Position numbers and translations under genes: made by a program. Shown here piece after piece: positions 1-6,058 of a stretch of DNA of 7,047 nucleotides (the first letter of the stretch is position 1; each line of letters begins with the position of its first letter). A model generated the notes under the pieces. It ran no database searches and had not been told where the DNA came from. It worked only from the letters and a program-made list of their open reading frames with translations. The stretch comes from JAGOBX01 sp017999075 [NCBI: Candidatus Babelota bacterium] (GTDB lineage Bacteria; JAGOBX01). The stretch spans positions 1 to 7,047 of the forward strand of contig JAGOBX010000180.1 of the NCBI GenBank assembly GCA_017999075.1, in the 5' to 3' direction.

Positions 1-526
1 TTATATTTCCGTCTTTTACAAGATACATCCATTGACTTGATGTCGAAATATAAAGCTTGTTATCTTTAAGTACTAATCCATTAATAATATTGATTTTATT
101 TGAAACATTTATTTTGTCTATATATTGCCCTGTTATTGAATATTGGTAAATTTAATTTTCAATGTTTAACGCATATACAAAATTTTGAGTTTCATCAACA
201 ATAAAATTCAGAAATGTTTCCGCAGGAAGAACTATGGGCAATGATACTAAAACTGAATCGTTTTCATCAAATCTTTTGATCTTTTTATTTATAGAATCAA
301 GTATAAAAATTTTACCTGAATTAGTTATAAAAAAATCAGAGGGCCCATAATTTTTATCAAATGATTTCCTGAAACCCACACTGGTTTCATTTTCTCCCCA
401 TTCAGCACTAAACAATTCTGAAAAAGTAAAATTTATACTTGCACAAACAGGAGAGCTTTGAATTATTATTAATACTAATAGCGCATTAATTAGTTTTAAA
501 AACCTTTGAAACTTTATTTTTTGCAC
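1..526 (-). pseudogene. Secreted NHL-type beta-propeller protein, interrupted by an in-frame TAA and cut by the window edge
   Basis: The reading frame starts at GTG (524-526), the only ATG/GTG/TTG start after the upstream in-frame stop and ahead of the signal peptide; no Shine-Dalgarno is visible. Residues 1-29 are a Sec signal peptide: basic start, hydrophobic core at about 12-22, and a Val-Cys-Ala cleavage site before Ser30. It is not a lipobox. Residues 60-88 read like an NHL blade (YGPSDFF...GKIFILDS...KKIKRFD). A TAA at 152-154 ends the frame after residue 124, just after YALNIEN. The same frame then stays open for 50 codons to the window edge and continues in blade style (IYQYSITGQYIDKI, later LVLKDNKLYIS). 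One base change from AAA (Lys) would explain the stop. NHL propellers usually mediate binding in the envelope; the ligand here is unknown. A sequencing error, or a real 124-residue product, cannot be excluded. Confidence 0.6.
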
Positions 527-569
527 TATGCCAAATAATACATATAATTTTTTAGAATATATAAACTAA

Positions 570-598
570 ATTGTATCCTTAATATATAAAAAAATCAA
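570..598 (-). promoter_or_regulatory. Putative sigma-70 promoter of the NHL-repeat gene
   Basis: On the minus strand TTGATT (598-593) lies exactly 17 bp before TACAAT (575-570). These match the -35 consensus at 4 of 6 positions and the -10 at 5 of 6. Transcription would begin near 563, giving a leader of about 36 nt before the GTG start. The surrounding DNA is very AT-rich, so chance matches are common. Confidence 0.4.
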
Positions 599-715
599 TT
601 AGTTTGTTATTATTTTTCAAAAAATAAATAATTAAATAAGTTTCGTATAATTTCAAATAATCCTTGAATTTTTTAGTGTAAAAAGTAAACTTTATTAAAT
701 TATAAAATAGTTTTT

Positions 716-744
716 TTGAAAAGTGTGTTAATATATAATATTAA
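716..744 (+). promoter_or_regulatory. Weak promoter candidate for the three-gene operon
   Basis: TTGAAA (716-721) is followed after 17 bp by TATTAA (739-744). A perfect TATAAT also sits at 734-739 but has no properly spaced -35. Either would give a leader of roughly 70-80 nt before the ATG at 823. This is the best candidate I see in the divergent region 527-822, which otherwise holds only AT-rich sequence without clear hairpins or repeats. Confidence 0.25.
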
Positions 745-822
745 ACTGAACCTAAATTAATTTAATAATTTTAACAGCGGTTTGGGATTTGATAATTCAA
801 AATGTAATTATTCACTAAAGTT

Positions 823-1590
823 ATGTCTAAAATTGTATCAGTTCATTCTTTTCGCGGAGGTACAGGCAAATCAAATACTACAGCTAATATTGCAGCCATA
901 TTAGCTCAAAACAACTATAGGATTGGTGTAATTGACACTGATATACAATCACCTGGAATTCATATTATTTTCGGTTTAAACGATAGCAGAATAAAATTTT
1001 CATTAAACGATTTTTTATGGGGAAAATGCGGAATTGAACAGGCTGCATATGAAGTTTCTGAGAATTTAGACATTAATTCAAGCGGAAAACTTTTTTTAAT
1101 ACCTTCAAGCTTTAAAACCGGAGACATCGCAAGAATGCTTCATGAAGGATATGATGTAAATCTGCTGAATGAAGGGTTTCAAAATTTAATAAAAGCCTTA
1201 ACTCTTGATTTTCTTTTAATTGACACGCATCCAGGACTAAACGAAGAAACATTGTTATCAATAGCATTATCAGACTTTCTATTAATAATTTTAAGACCTG
1301 ATAATCAGGATTATCAGGGAACCGGAATAACAGTAGAAGTCGCACGCCAGCTTGAAACTCCAAGAATGCAACTTTTAATAAATAAAACCCCATCTTTTTT
1401 TTCAGAAAATGAAATTATAAAAAAAGTTGAATCAACTTATAATTGCCCGGTTGCAGGAATAATTCCGCATTCTGATGATTTAATGGCATTGGCAAGCGGA
1501 GGAATATTTTCATTAAAATATCCCCAACATAAAATCACGCAGATTTATAAAAAAATTGCTGAAATAATAATAAAAAATAATGTTGAATAA
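823..1590 (+). CDS. MinD/ParA-family P-loop ATPase with an arginine in the deviant Walker A motif
   Basis: A 255-residue member of the SIMIBI MinD/ParA ATPases, which switch between ATP-dependent dimer and monomer to position or regulate partners, often at the membrane. The P-loop is FRGGTGKSN (residues 10-18). Lys16 is the usual phosphate-binding lysine, while the signature lysine (position 11, as in E. coli MinD) is Arg11. Switch I is VIDTD with Asp38 and Asp40. Walker B is LLIDTHPG with Asp134, and LLINK (184-188) fits the base-binding loop. The length suits the family. No clear MinD-type membrane-targeting helix is seen, although the C-terminus is an Ile-rich helix with spaced lysines. 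The start has only a weak Shine-Dalgarno (TAAAG, 816-820). The stop overlaps the next gene by 11 nt, so it heads an operon. minC, minE and parB are absent, so cell-division or plasmid-partition roles are not supported. The fold is certain; the partner is inferred to be the next two genes. Confidence 0.9.
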   Translation: MSKIVSVHSFRGGTGKSNTTANIAAILAQNNYRIGVIDTDIQSPGIHIIFGLNDSRIKFSLNDFLWGKCGIEQAAYEVSENLDINSSGKLFLIPSSFKTGDIARMLHEGYDVNLLNEGFQNLIKALTLDFLLIDTHPGLNEETLLSIALSDFLLIILRPDNQDYQGTGITVEVARQLETPRMQLLINKTPSFFSENEIIKKVESTYNCPVAGIIPHSDDLMALASGGIFSLKYPQHKITQIYKKIAEIIIKNNVE

Positions 1591-2611
1591 AAAAAAAATT
1601 TTTTTATACACTATCACAGCAGGATTTATTTACGGAATTTTTAATTATATTTCAGGAAAAATAAATCTTCCGGGATGCGCATTTATCGAGTTAAGACCGC
1701 AAGTAGCTCTGCCGATGTTTATCGGAGCATATTTAGGTCCTCTGCCTGGTTTTATAACAGGTCTAATCGGAGACAGAATAGGTTATGCTTTTCAAGGTTT
1801 AAATATATATTATGCTTGGAACTGGAGTATCGGTAATGGTTTTATAGGTATGTTTCCAGGAGTTTTAAAATGGTTTAAAATCAAAGAAATAAAATCCATA
1901 CAGGATTATTCCATACTATTAATTTTAATTGTAAGTGCAAGTTTTTTCCCTATTGTTTTTGCAAGCGTTATTGATATTATTGTAAAAAATCTGGGTTTTA
2001 TAAAAATCATTTATACCTTAATACTGCCTGCTTTTATTACTGACGCTGTATTCGGTCTTATTATCGTGCCGTTAATGCTTATGACTGTTAATAGAATACG
2101 ATTCACTATAGGAATAAGAAATATGCTTATGGTAACATATCTTCTTCTTTTCTCAGTTTTAACAACATATTCTGTCAGCGCAATTTCAATGTGGAATAAT
2201 ACCGGACAAAAAGCTTTTATGTATAATGATATTTATAATATAGGAATTTTGTCTTTAATTATTTTATTAACAGGCCTCTCAATTTCAGTCATAATCGTAA
2301 AAAAAATAATATCACCGGTAATGTATCTTACAAAATCAGCAAAAGAAATTGCAGAAGGCAATTATAATAATATTTCTTATTCTAATATAAAAATAAATCC
2401 TTCTGACGAGCTGAGTTGTCTCACTGCTACATTTAATAAAATGGCAAATGAAATATATATGAGAGAAGAACAATTAAAAAAAGAAGTACGGGAACTAAAA
2501 ATTGAAATAGACAAAAACAAACAAAATACAGAAGTTTCAAAAATTGTTGATACTGATTATTTCCGTGATTTAAAAAATAAAGTCAAAGTATTAAGGGGGA
2601 AAAATGATTGA
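1580..2611 (+). CDS. Membrane protein: ECF S-component-like domain fused to HAMP and a coiled-coil tail
   Basis: 343 residues with about seven membrane segments (roughly 7-27, 43-66, 85-99, 110-133, 145-169, 180-202, 220-241). Residues 38-95 resemble the substrate-binding S component of energy-coupling-factor vitamin transporters: LRPQ, glycine-spaced helices with a GLIGD turn, then NWSIGNGFIGMFPG. The last membrane helix leads into a HAMP domain (about 240-293) with the expected Pro246 and the Asp-Glu-Leu at 276-278. A charged coiled coil (about 290-320) and a short tail, KIVDTDYFRDLKNK, follow. No kinase, cyclase or methyl-accepting domain is present, so output must pass to a partner. No EcfA or EcfT gene is in the window. 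The ATG lies inside the end of the ATPase gene without a clear Shine-Dalgarno, suggesting translational coupling, and is followed within 6 nt by a run of 10 A then 7 T. Inferred role: ligand-sensing membrane receptor. A transporter subunit is the alternative. Confidence 0.8.
   Translation: MLNKKKIFLYTITAGFIYGIFNYISGKINLPGCAFIELRPQVALPMFIGAYLGPLPGFITGLIGDRIGYAFQGLNIYYAWNWSIGNGFIGMFPGVLKWFKIKEIKSIQDYSILLILIVSASFFPIVFASVIDIIVKNLGFIKIIYTLILPAFITDAVFGLIIVPLMLMTVNRIRFTIGIRNMLMVTYLLLFSVLTTYSVSAISMWNNTGQKAFMYNDIYNIGILSLIILLTGLSISVIIVKKIISPVMYLTKSAKEIAEGNYNNISYSNIKINPSDELSCLTATFNKMANEIYMREEQLKKEVRELKIEIDKNKQNTEVSKIVDTDYFRDLKNKVKVLRGKND
2593..2600 (+). promoter_or_regulatory. Strong Shine-Dalgarno for the SAHH-like gene
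   Basis: AAGGGGGA ends 3 nt before the ATG at 2604, inside the last codons of the HAMP gene. It fixes this start and shows that the third gene is translated from its own ribosome-binding site within an 8-nt overlap, unlike the second gene. Confidence 0.65.
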
Positions 2612-5249
2612 ACGTCCTCAACCTAAATTAACGGGCATTTTAAATAAATTAATTAAAAACCAGGTTCATGACACAGAGCATTCAAATGATTTCTTCAAAG
2701 ACTCAAATTCTAAAATTATCTCTCTCGGGGTCCCTTTAATTAAATGCGACAATGGTAATTTCTGCGTTGACATCAGTAAAATTGATTTTTTTTCAGGAAT
2801 TCCAGAATTAACCAGAACGCTTTTAAGCAGATTCAATGAAGAGTATCAAAAAAATAAGTTCGACATAATAATACGCCAGCCTGTAAACTCAGAAGTCAAT
2901 CCAGAATTATTTAAGCTCGGAATAACTAACATCAGCATAACTGCAAGAAGTAAAACAGCAAAAGAGCTGTTTGTTAACTCAAATATTTTTCAGAATCATT
3001 TACTAAATATCTTTTATGCATTACAAACATCAAAATGGGGAGGAGTCTTATTCCCCGATTATTACAGCCGCCGTAATTCCAGTGTAGAAAACTTTTTAAA
3101 AAAAAATGAAAATTCCGATTTTTCTTCAAATACAGAAATCCCTGCATTACTTTATCATTTTTATATTGATGGATATAATAGTCAGCAAGAAAAAAAATAT
3201 ATTATATTAACAGAATTTGATTATACTGATAAATTTTTAAGTTTGACAATAGAAAATTCATTCGATTCACGGCTGAATCTGAAAAGAATATCTCATCGAA
3301 CTATGGACAGCGATTACAGTCAATCGTCTTTTATAGACATTGATAAAATCAGCAATCAAATCTACAAGGCGGTTTATCTTGAAGCTCAAAATCAAAAAAA
3401 TGAATATTTCGAAACTCCGTTTATTCAGCCGGAATTATTTAATTTGTTAATTTCTTCCGGAATGCAAATCTTGTCTCTCATTAAATTCAGATGGAATATT
3501 GAAACTTCCTCAAAAATAATTCTTGAACCTAAAAATAATTTTATAATTTTATTAGCAAAAATAATACGCCTGCTCCACGATCCTGATATAATTAAAATTT
3601 TATATTCAAACAATCTTATTGAAGTGTCAGCAAATGGAAATAAAATTTACTTTGATGTCTCCAGAGGAGGGACCTGTTTAAATATATGTTTTGAAGAAGA
3701 GCGTCCTAAAACATCTGCATCTTCTTTTTTGGATAAAATGCCTGCATTAAAAAAAACCGTAATTAATTCAAATATATCTATTGAAAATTTCCGAATTCTT
3801 CTTATACATCACTCAACTTCCGAAATATTAGGATTTATTAACGCGCTTAAAGAATTAAAATGCGGAGCGGTTTCAACACTTTTTATTAAATATAAAGGAG
3901 TTATGCCAGATAATTATATTGATGTACTGTTTTCTTTTCCTGATGAAATTTTTAAATTTTATTCTCTCCAGAGAATCGAATCTTTCAATTCTGTTGAAGT
4001 AAAGTATGTTTTATCAAATCAATATTCTCCAATAAAAGAATTTAATCAATTAAACAATCAGCTCCTCAACGAAAAACCCGATTTTTTCAAAGCAATGATA
4101 ATGACAGCAGCACATATATTTTTCAGAGAACTTATAATTGCTAAAGCTAATAACCAAAAACTTTTAATTATTGAAGACGGAGGATATCTTGCACCTTTAT
4201 TAAATCAATATTGCCTTGAAAATAAAAAATTAAATGAATCTATTGAATTATTAGGAGTAAAAAATTTTTTCTTGTTTAAAGATATCTCTAATTATTGTTC
4301 AGAATCCAATAATACTCTTCTCTATGAATTTCTCGAACATCATAATTATTGCGGCAGTATTGAACATACAAGAAACGGTTTTGATAATCTCCAAAAAATC
4401 AACAATACTTTCAATAAACTTTCATTTCCGGCTCTGTCTATTGCAGTTTCAAAATTAAAAAACACCGAAGAAGCCCGTGAATGCGCATCTGCCATACTTA
4501 ATGCATTTGAAACTATTCTGCATAGTTCAGGTTTAATTCTATCAGCAAGAAACATAGCTGTTTTAGGATGCCGAGGAAACATAGGCAGAAATCTGTTTCT
4601 TCAATTATCGCACCGTAAAACAAAAGGAATTCTGGCAGGTATAGACATATCCGTCGATCCTGATGAATTTTCTTTTTTAGATTCAGGAACCGAATTACGC
4701 ATTGCTGAAAGAAATTCTTTAGATGTTCTGGAAGATGAGTTGTTTAATAATATTGACACTTTTATTGGAGTAACCAGTAAGTCAATAATCAAAAAAAATC
4801 ATATAGAAAAACTTTTATTAACAGGTTCTAAACCAATTTTATTTTTTATAAGCGGTTCAACAAAAACATTAGAATTTGAAGACTTATCAGATTGGATTCA
4901 AACACTTCAGAACTCTCAAAATCAAAATATAGGAGATATGAAAGTAAAAATTAATATTACTCATATTAAGGATCCTCAAACAGGCCTGATTCAAGGAAAT
5001 AGGGTAAGAATTATTTTTGATAAAAAAACCGAATGCGGACTGGATTACAAAGATCTTTATTTATTAGGAGATTTAATGCCTCTTAATTTTCTTTATTACG
5101 GAGTACCTACTGAAACAATGGATTTAATTTTTGATCAATTACTCAAATTAACACTTGGATTTATTAACAAAATAAATACAGATAACAAATTACCTATTAA
5201 ATTACTGGCTATTGACAGAGATATTGATGAAAATGCCGATTTACTGTAG
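2604..5249 (+). CDS. 881-residue protein with a C-terminal divergent SAH-hydrolase-like domain
   Basis: Residues about 390-881 follow the S-adenosylhomocysteine hydrolase (AdoHcyase) fold from end to end, compared from memory with human SAHH. His403, Thr405 and Glu407 match the substrate-contacting His55, Thr57 and Glu59. Asp525 in IIEDGG matches Asp131, and Lys619 matches Lys186. However Glu156 aligns with His588, Asp190 with Glu623 and Asn191 with Ala624. His301, Asn346 and His353 also have no counterpart in the GSTKTLEF and LLGDLMPLNF regions. The dinucleotide loop is GCRGNIGR (655-662), a GxxGxxG form rather than SAHH's GxGxxG, with Asp681 at the end of the second strand. Residues 1-390 are not recognised; they look mixed alpha/beta and soluble, without a signal peptide or membrane helix. 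Normal SAHH is about 430-480 residues, so this is a fusion. It is the last gene of the operon. Likely a nucleoside- or NAD-binding pseudoenzyme, or an enzyme acting on a related substrate. Confidence 0.7.
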   Translation: MIERPQPKLTGILNKLIKNQVHDTEHSNDFFKDSNSKIISLGVPLIKCDNGNFCVDISKIDFFSGIPELTRTLLSRFNEEYQKNKFDIIIRQPVNSEVNPELFKLGITNISITARSKTAKELFVNSNIFQNHLLNIFYALQTSKWGGVLFPDYYSRRNSSVENFLKKNENSDFSSNTEIPALLYHFYIDGYNSQQEKKYIILTEFDYTDKFLSLTIENSFDSRLNLKRISHRTMDSDYSQSSFIDIDKISNQIYKAVYLEAQNQKNEYFETPFIQPELFNLLISSGMQILSLIKFRWNIETSSKIILEPKNNFIILLAKIIRLLHDPDIIKILYSNNLIEVSANGNKIYFDVSRGGTCLNICFEEERPKTSASSFLDKMPALKKTVINSNISIENFRILLIHHSTSEILGFINALKELKCGAVSTLFIKYKGVMPDNYIDVLFSFPDEIFKFYSLQRIESFNSVEVKYVLSNQYSPIKEFNQLNNQLLNEKPDFFKAMIMTAAHIFFRELIIAKANNQKLLIIEDGGYLAPLLNQYCLENKKLNESIELLGVKNFFLFKDISNYCSESNNTLLYEFLEHHNYCGSIEHTRNGFDNLQKINNTFNKLSFPALSIAVSKLKNTEEARECASAILNAFETILHSSGLILSARNIAVLGCRGNIGRNLFLQLSHRKTKGILAGIDISVDPDEFSFLDSGTELRIAERNSLDVLEDELFNNIDTFIGVTSKSIIKKNHIEKLLLTGSKPILFFISGSTKTLEFEDLSDWIQTLQNSQNQNIGDMKVKINITHIKDPQTGLIQGNRVRIIFDKKTECGLDYKDLYLLGDLMPLNFLYYGVPTETMDLIFDQLLKLTLGFINKINTDNKLPIKLLAIDRDIDENADLL

Positions 5250-5250
5250 T

Positions 5251-5295
5251 AAAAAAAAATGTTGCCAAATGGCAGTTATGCCATTTGGCAACATT
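5251..5295 (-). terminator. Rho-independent terminator of the padR-like gene, between convergent genes
   Basis: A perfect 17-bp inverted repeat (5258-5274 with 5279-5295, loop GTTA) has GC-rich cores (TTGCC, TGGCA). Read on the minus strand it is followed by nine T (5259-5251), partly inside the stem, the classic terminator form, and it lies 12 nt past the padR-like stop. Read on the plus strand the hairpin is followed by TCCC, not a T tract. It may therefore stop the upstream operon only weakly, although it starts 8 nt after that operon's TAG. Confidence 0.85.
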
Positions 5296-5306
5296 CCCAT
5301 AGCATA

Positions 5307-5843
5307 TTATAATGTTTTTAAAAAATCTTTAATCCAAATCTTTTCAGCCTTAAATAATGCTATAGGACGCGTTGCAAGTCCTAATTTATTGACAGGACAT
5401 TTTTCTTTTTTTAAATAATCGATCAAATTGCCATAGCCTGTTATAAGTTCATCAAGTTTTTTTTCGTATTCTTTAAGGCATTCTTCACTTTCTTTTTTAT
5501 TCAAAACATTATAATTTGCTATTGCTAAATCAATGCGCCAAGTCAATTTTTCAGGTTCAGACAGAATTTCTTTAATCTTTTCCTTTAATCTTTTTTTCCC
5601 TTCACCGGTAATTTTATAAATTTTTTGAGTGACATTTTTTTTCGTTAACTTAATCTCGCTCTTTATCATTTTTTCTTTTTCCATTTTATTCAGCAATTTA
5701 TAAATTGAAGACTGTGAAATTTCCGTCCAGTAATTCATGCTTCTCTGATAAATCTCCTGTTCAATCTGATAAGCGTGCATGGATCTTTCATTCAATAATC
5801 CGAGAAGAGCAGTTTCCTTGTTTGAAATAATATTTTTTTTCAT
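5307..5843 (-). CDS. PadR-family transcriptional regulator
   Basis: 178 residues, typical of the longer PadR subfamily. The N-terminal winged helix-turn-helix spans about residues 8-85: ALLGLLNE, then MHAYQIEQEI, a recognition helix around 43-57 (ISQSSIYKLLNKME), and a basic wing ending in YKITGEGKKRL. Residues 100-178 form the helical dimerisation region (WRIDLAIANYNVL, then a Glu/Lys-rich coiled coil). PadR proteins are dimeric repressors relieved by small ligands, often phenolics or drugs, and commonly control themselves plus an adjacent gene. The ATG is preceded by a strong Shine-Dalgarno (AAAGGAGGAA, 5860-5851). A near-consensus promoter and overlapping palindrome lie upstream, so autorepression is likely. 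It is convergent with the SAHH-like gene and divergent from leuS. No efflux or detoxification gene is beside it, so its main target, if other than itself, lies elsewhere. The ligand cannot be told from sequence. Confidence 0.92.
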   Translation of the reverse strand: MKKNIISNKETALLGLLNERSMHAYQIEQEIYQRSMNYWTEISQSSIYKLLNKMEKEKMIKSEIKLTKKNVTQKIYKITGEGKKRLKEKIKEILSEPEKLTWRIDLAIANYNVLNKKESEECLKEYEKKLDELITGYGNLIDYLKKEKCPVNKLGLATRPIALFKAEKIWIKDFLKTL

Positions 5844-5863
5844 TTTTATATTCCTCCTTTATA

Positions 5864-5899
5864 ATATTGTATTAAAACTATATTGTCATGATACAATAT
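5864..5899. promoter_or_regulatory. Candidate PadR operator: palindrome plus an extra half-site over the -10 region
   Basis: ATATTGT (5880-5886) and ACAATAT (5893-5899) form a perfect 7-bp inverted repeat with a 6-nt spacer, covering the -10 hexamer of the padR-like promoter. A third copy, ATATTGTAT (5864-5872), is an exact 9-bp inverted match to ATACAATAT (5891-5899) and lies 16 bp from the middle half-site. A symmetric site overlapping -10 and the start point is where a self-repressing dimer would bind. Assignment to this PadR is inferred from position. It differs from the ATGT...ACAT type sites known for some PadR proteins. Confidence 0.5.
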
Positions 5900-5915
5900 A
5901 AAATATCTTTGTCAA
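5888..5915 (-). promoter_or_regulatory. Sigma-70 promoter of the padR-like gene
   Basis: On the minus strand a perfect TTGACA (5915-5910) is followed after 16 bp by TATCAT (5893-5888), 5 of 6 to the -10 consensus. Transcription would start near 5881, leaving a leader of about 37 nt that carries the strong ribosome-binding site. This is the best promoter in the window. Confidence 0.7.
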
Positions 5916-5949
5916 GTTTTTTTATTAATAAAAATATTAAAAATTTTTG

Positions 5950-5977
5950 TTGTAAATTTTATCGGAAAAATTAAAAT
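5950..5977 (+). promoter_or_regulatory. Weak promoter candidate for leuS
   Basis: TTGTAA (5950-5955) and TAAAAT (5972-5977) are 16 bp apart, matching consensus at 4 and 5 of 6 positions. A GATAAT at 6025-6030 closer to the gene lacks a well-spaced -35. Neither is strong in such AT-rich DNA. The 5844-6058 interval shows no T-box sequence, riboswitch-like structure or leader peptide that I can recognise. Confidence 0.2.
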
Positions 5978-6044
5978 TATTCTTTTTAATAATAAATTTG
6001 AAATATAAAAATATTAAAAATACGGATAATACAAAATATATTAT

Positions 6045-6050
6045 AAGAGG
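6045..6050 (+). promoter_or_regulatory. Shine-Dalgarno that fixes the TTG start of leuS
   Basis: AAGAGG ends 8 nt before TTG at 6059-6061. The only other usable start, an in-frame GTG at 6050-6052, overlaps this sequence and would have no ribosome-binding site of its own. There is no ATG before the catalytic HIGH-motif region. Confidence 0.7.
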
Positions 6051-6058
6051 TGGGCATT

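Noticed and set aside
152-154. TAA read as a sense codon (altered genetic code)
   Set aside because: TAA ends the ATPase gene exactly at the overlap with the next gene and also ends the padR-like gene; TGA and TAG end the other two, so standard stops are in use.
802-807. Start-stop pair ATGTAA 16 nt before the operon's first gene
   Set aside because: It has no ribosome-binding site in front of it and is expected by chance in this composition.
1112-4792. Minus-strand open frames inside the operon (1112-1393, 3425-3613, 4346-4582, 4601-4792)
   Set aside because: They lie opposite long genes with clear protein families or continuous coding character and lack start signals.
5212-5418. Plus-strand open frame of 68 codons
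   Set aside because: It overlaps the end of the SAHH-like gene, the terminator hairpin and the antisense of the padR-like gene, has no ribosome-binding site and reads low-complexity sequence.
5928-6021. 17-bp exact direct repeat (5928-5944 and 6005-6021), 77 bp apart
   Set aside because: It consists only of A and T in an intergenic region of the same composition, so chance similarity is likely and no function follows from it.
5844-6058. Possible T-box or other amino-acid-responsive leader for leuS
   Set aside because: No T-box core sequence, specifier-type stem or terminator hairpin is visible. The GAGGTGGG before the gene is simply part of the Shine-Dalgarno region.
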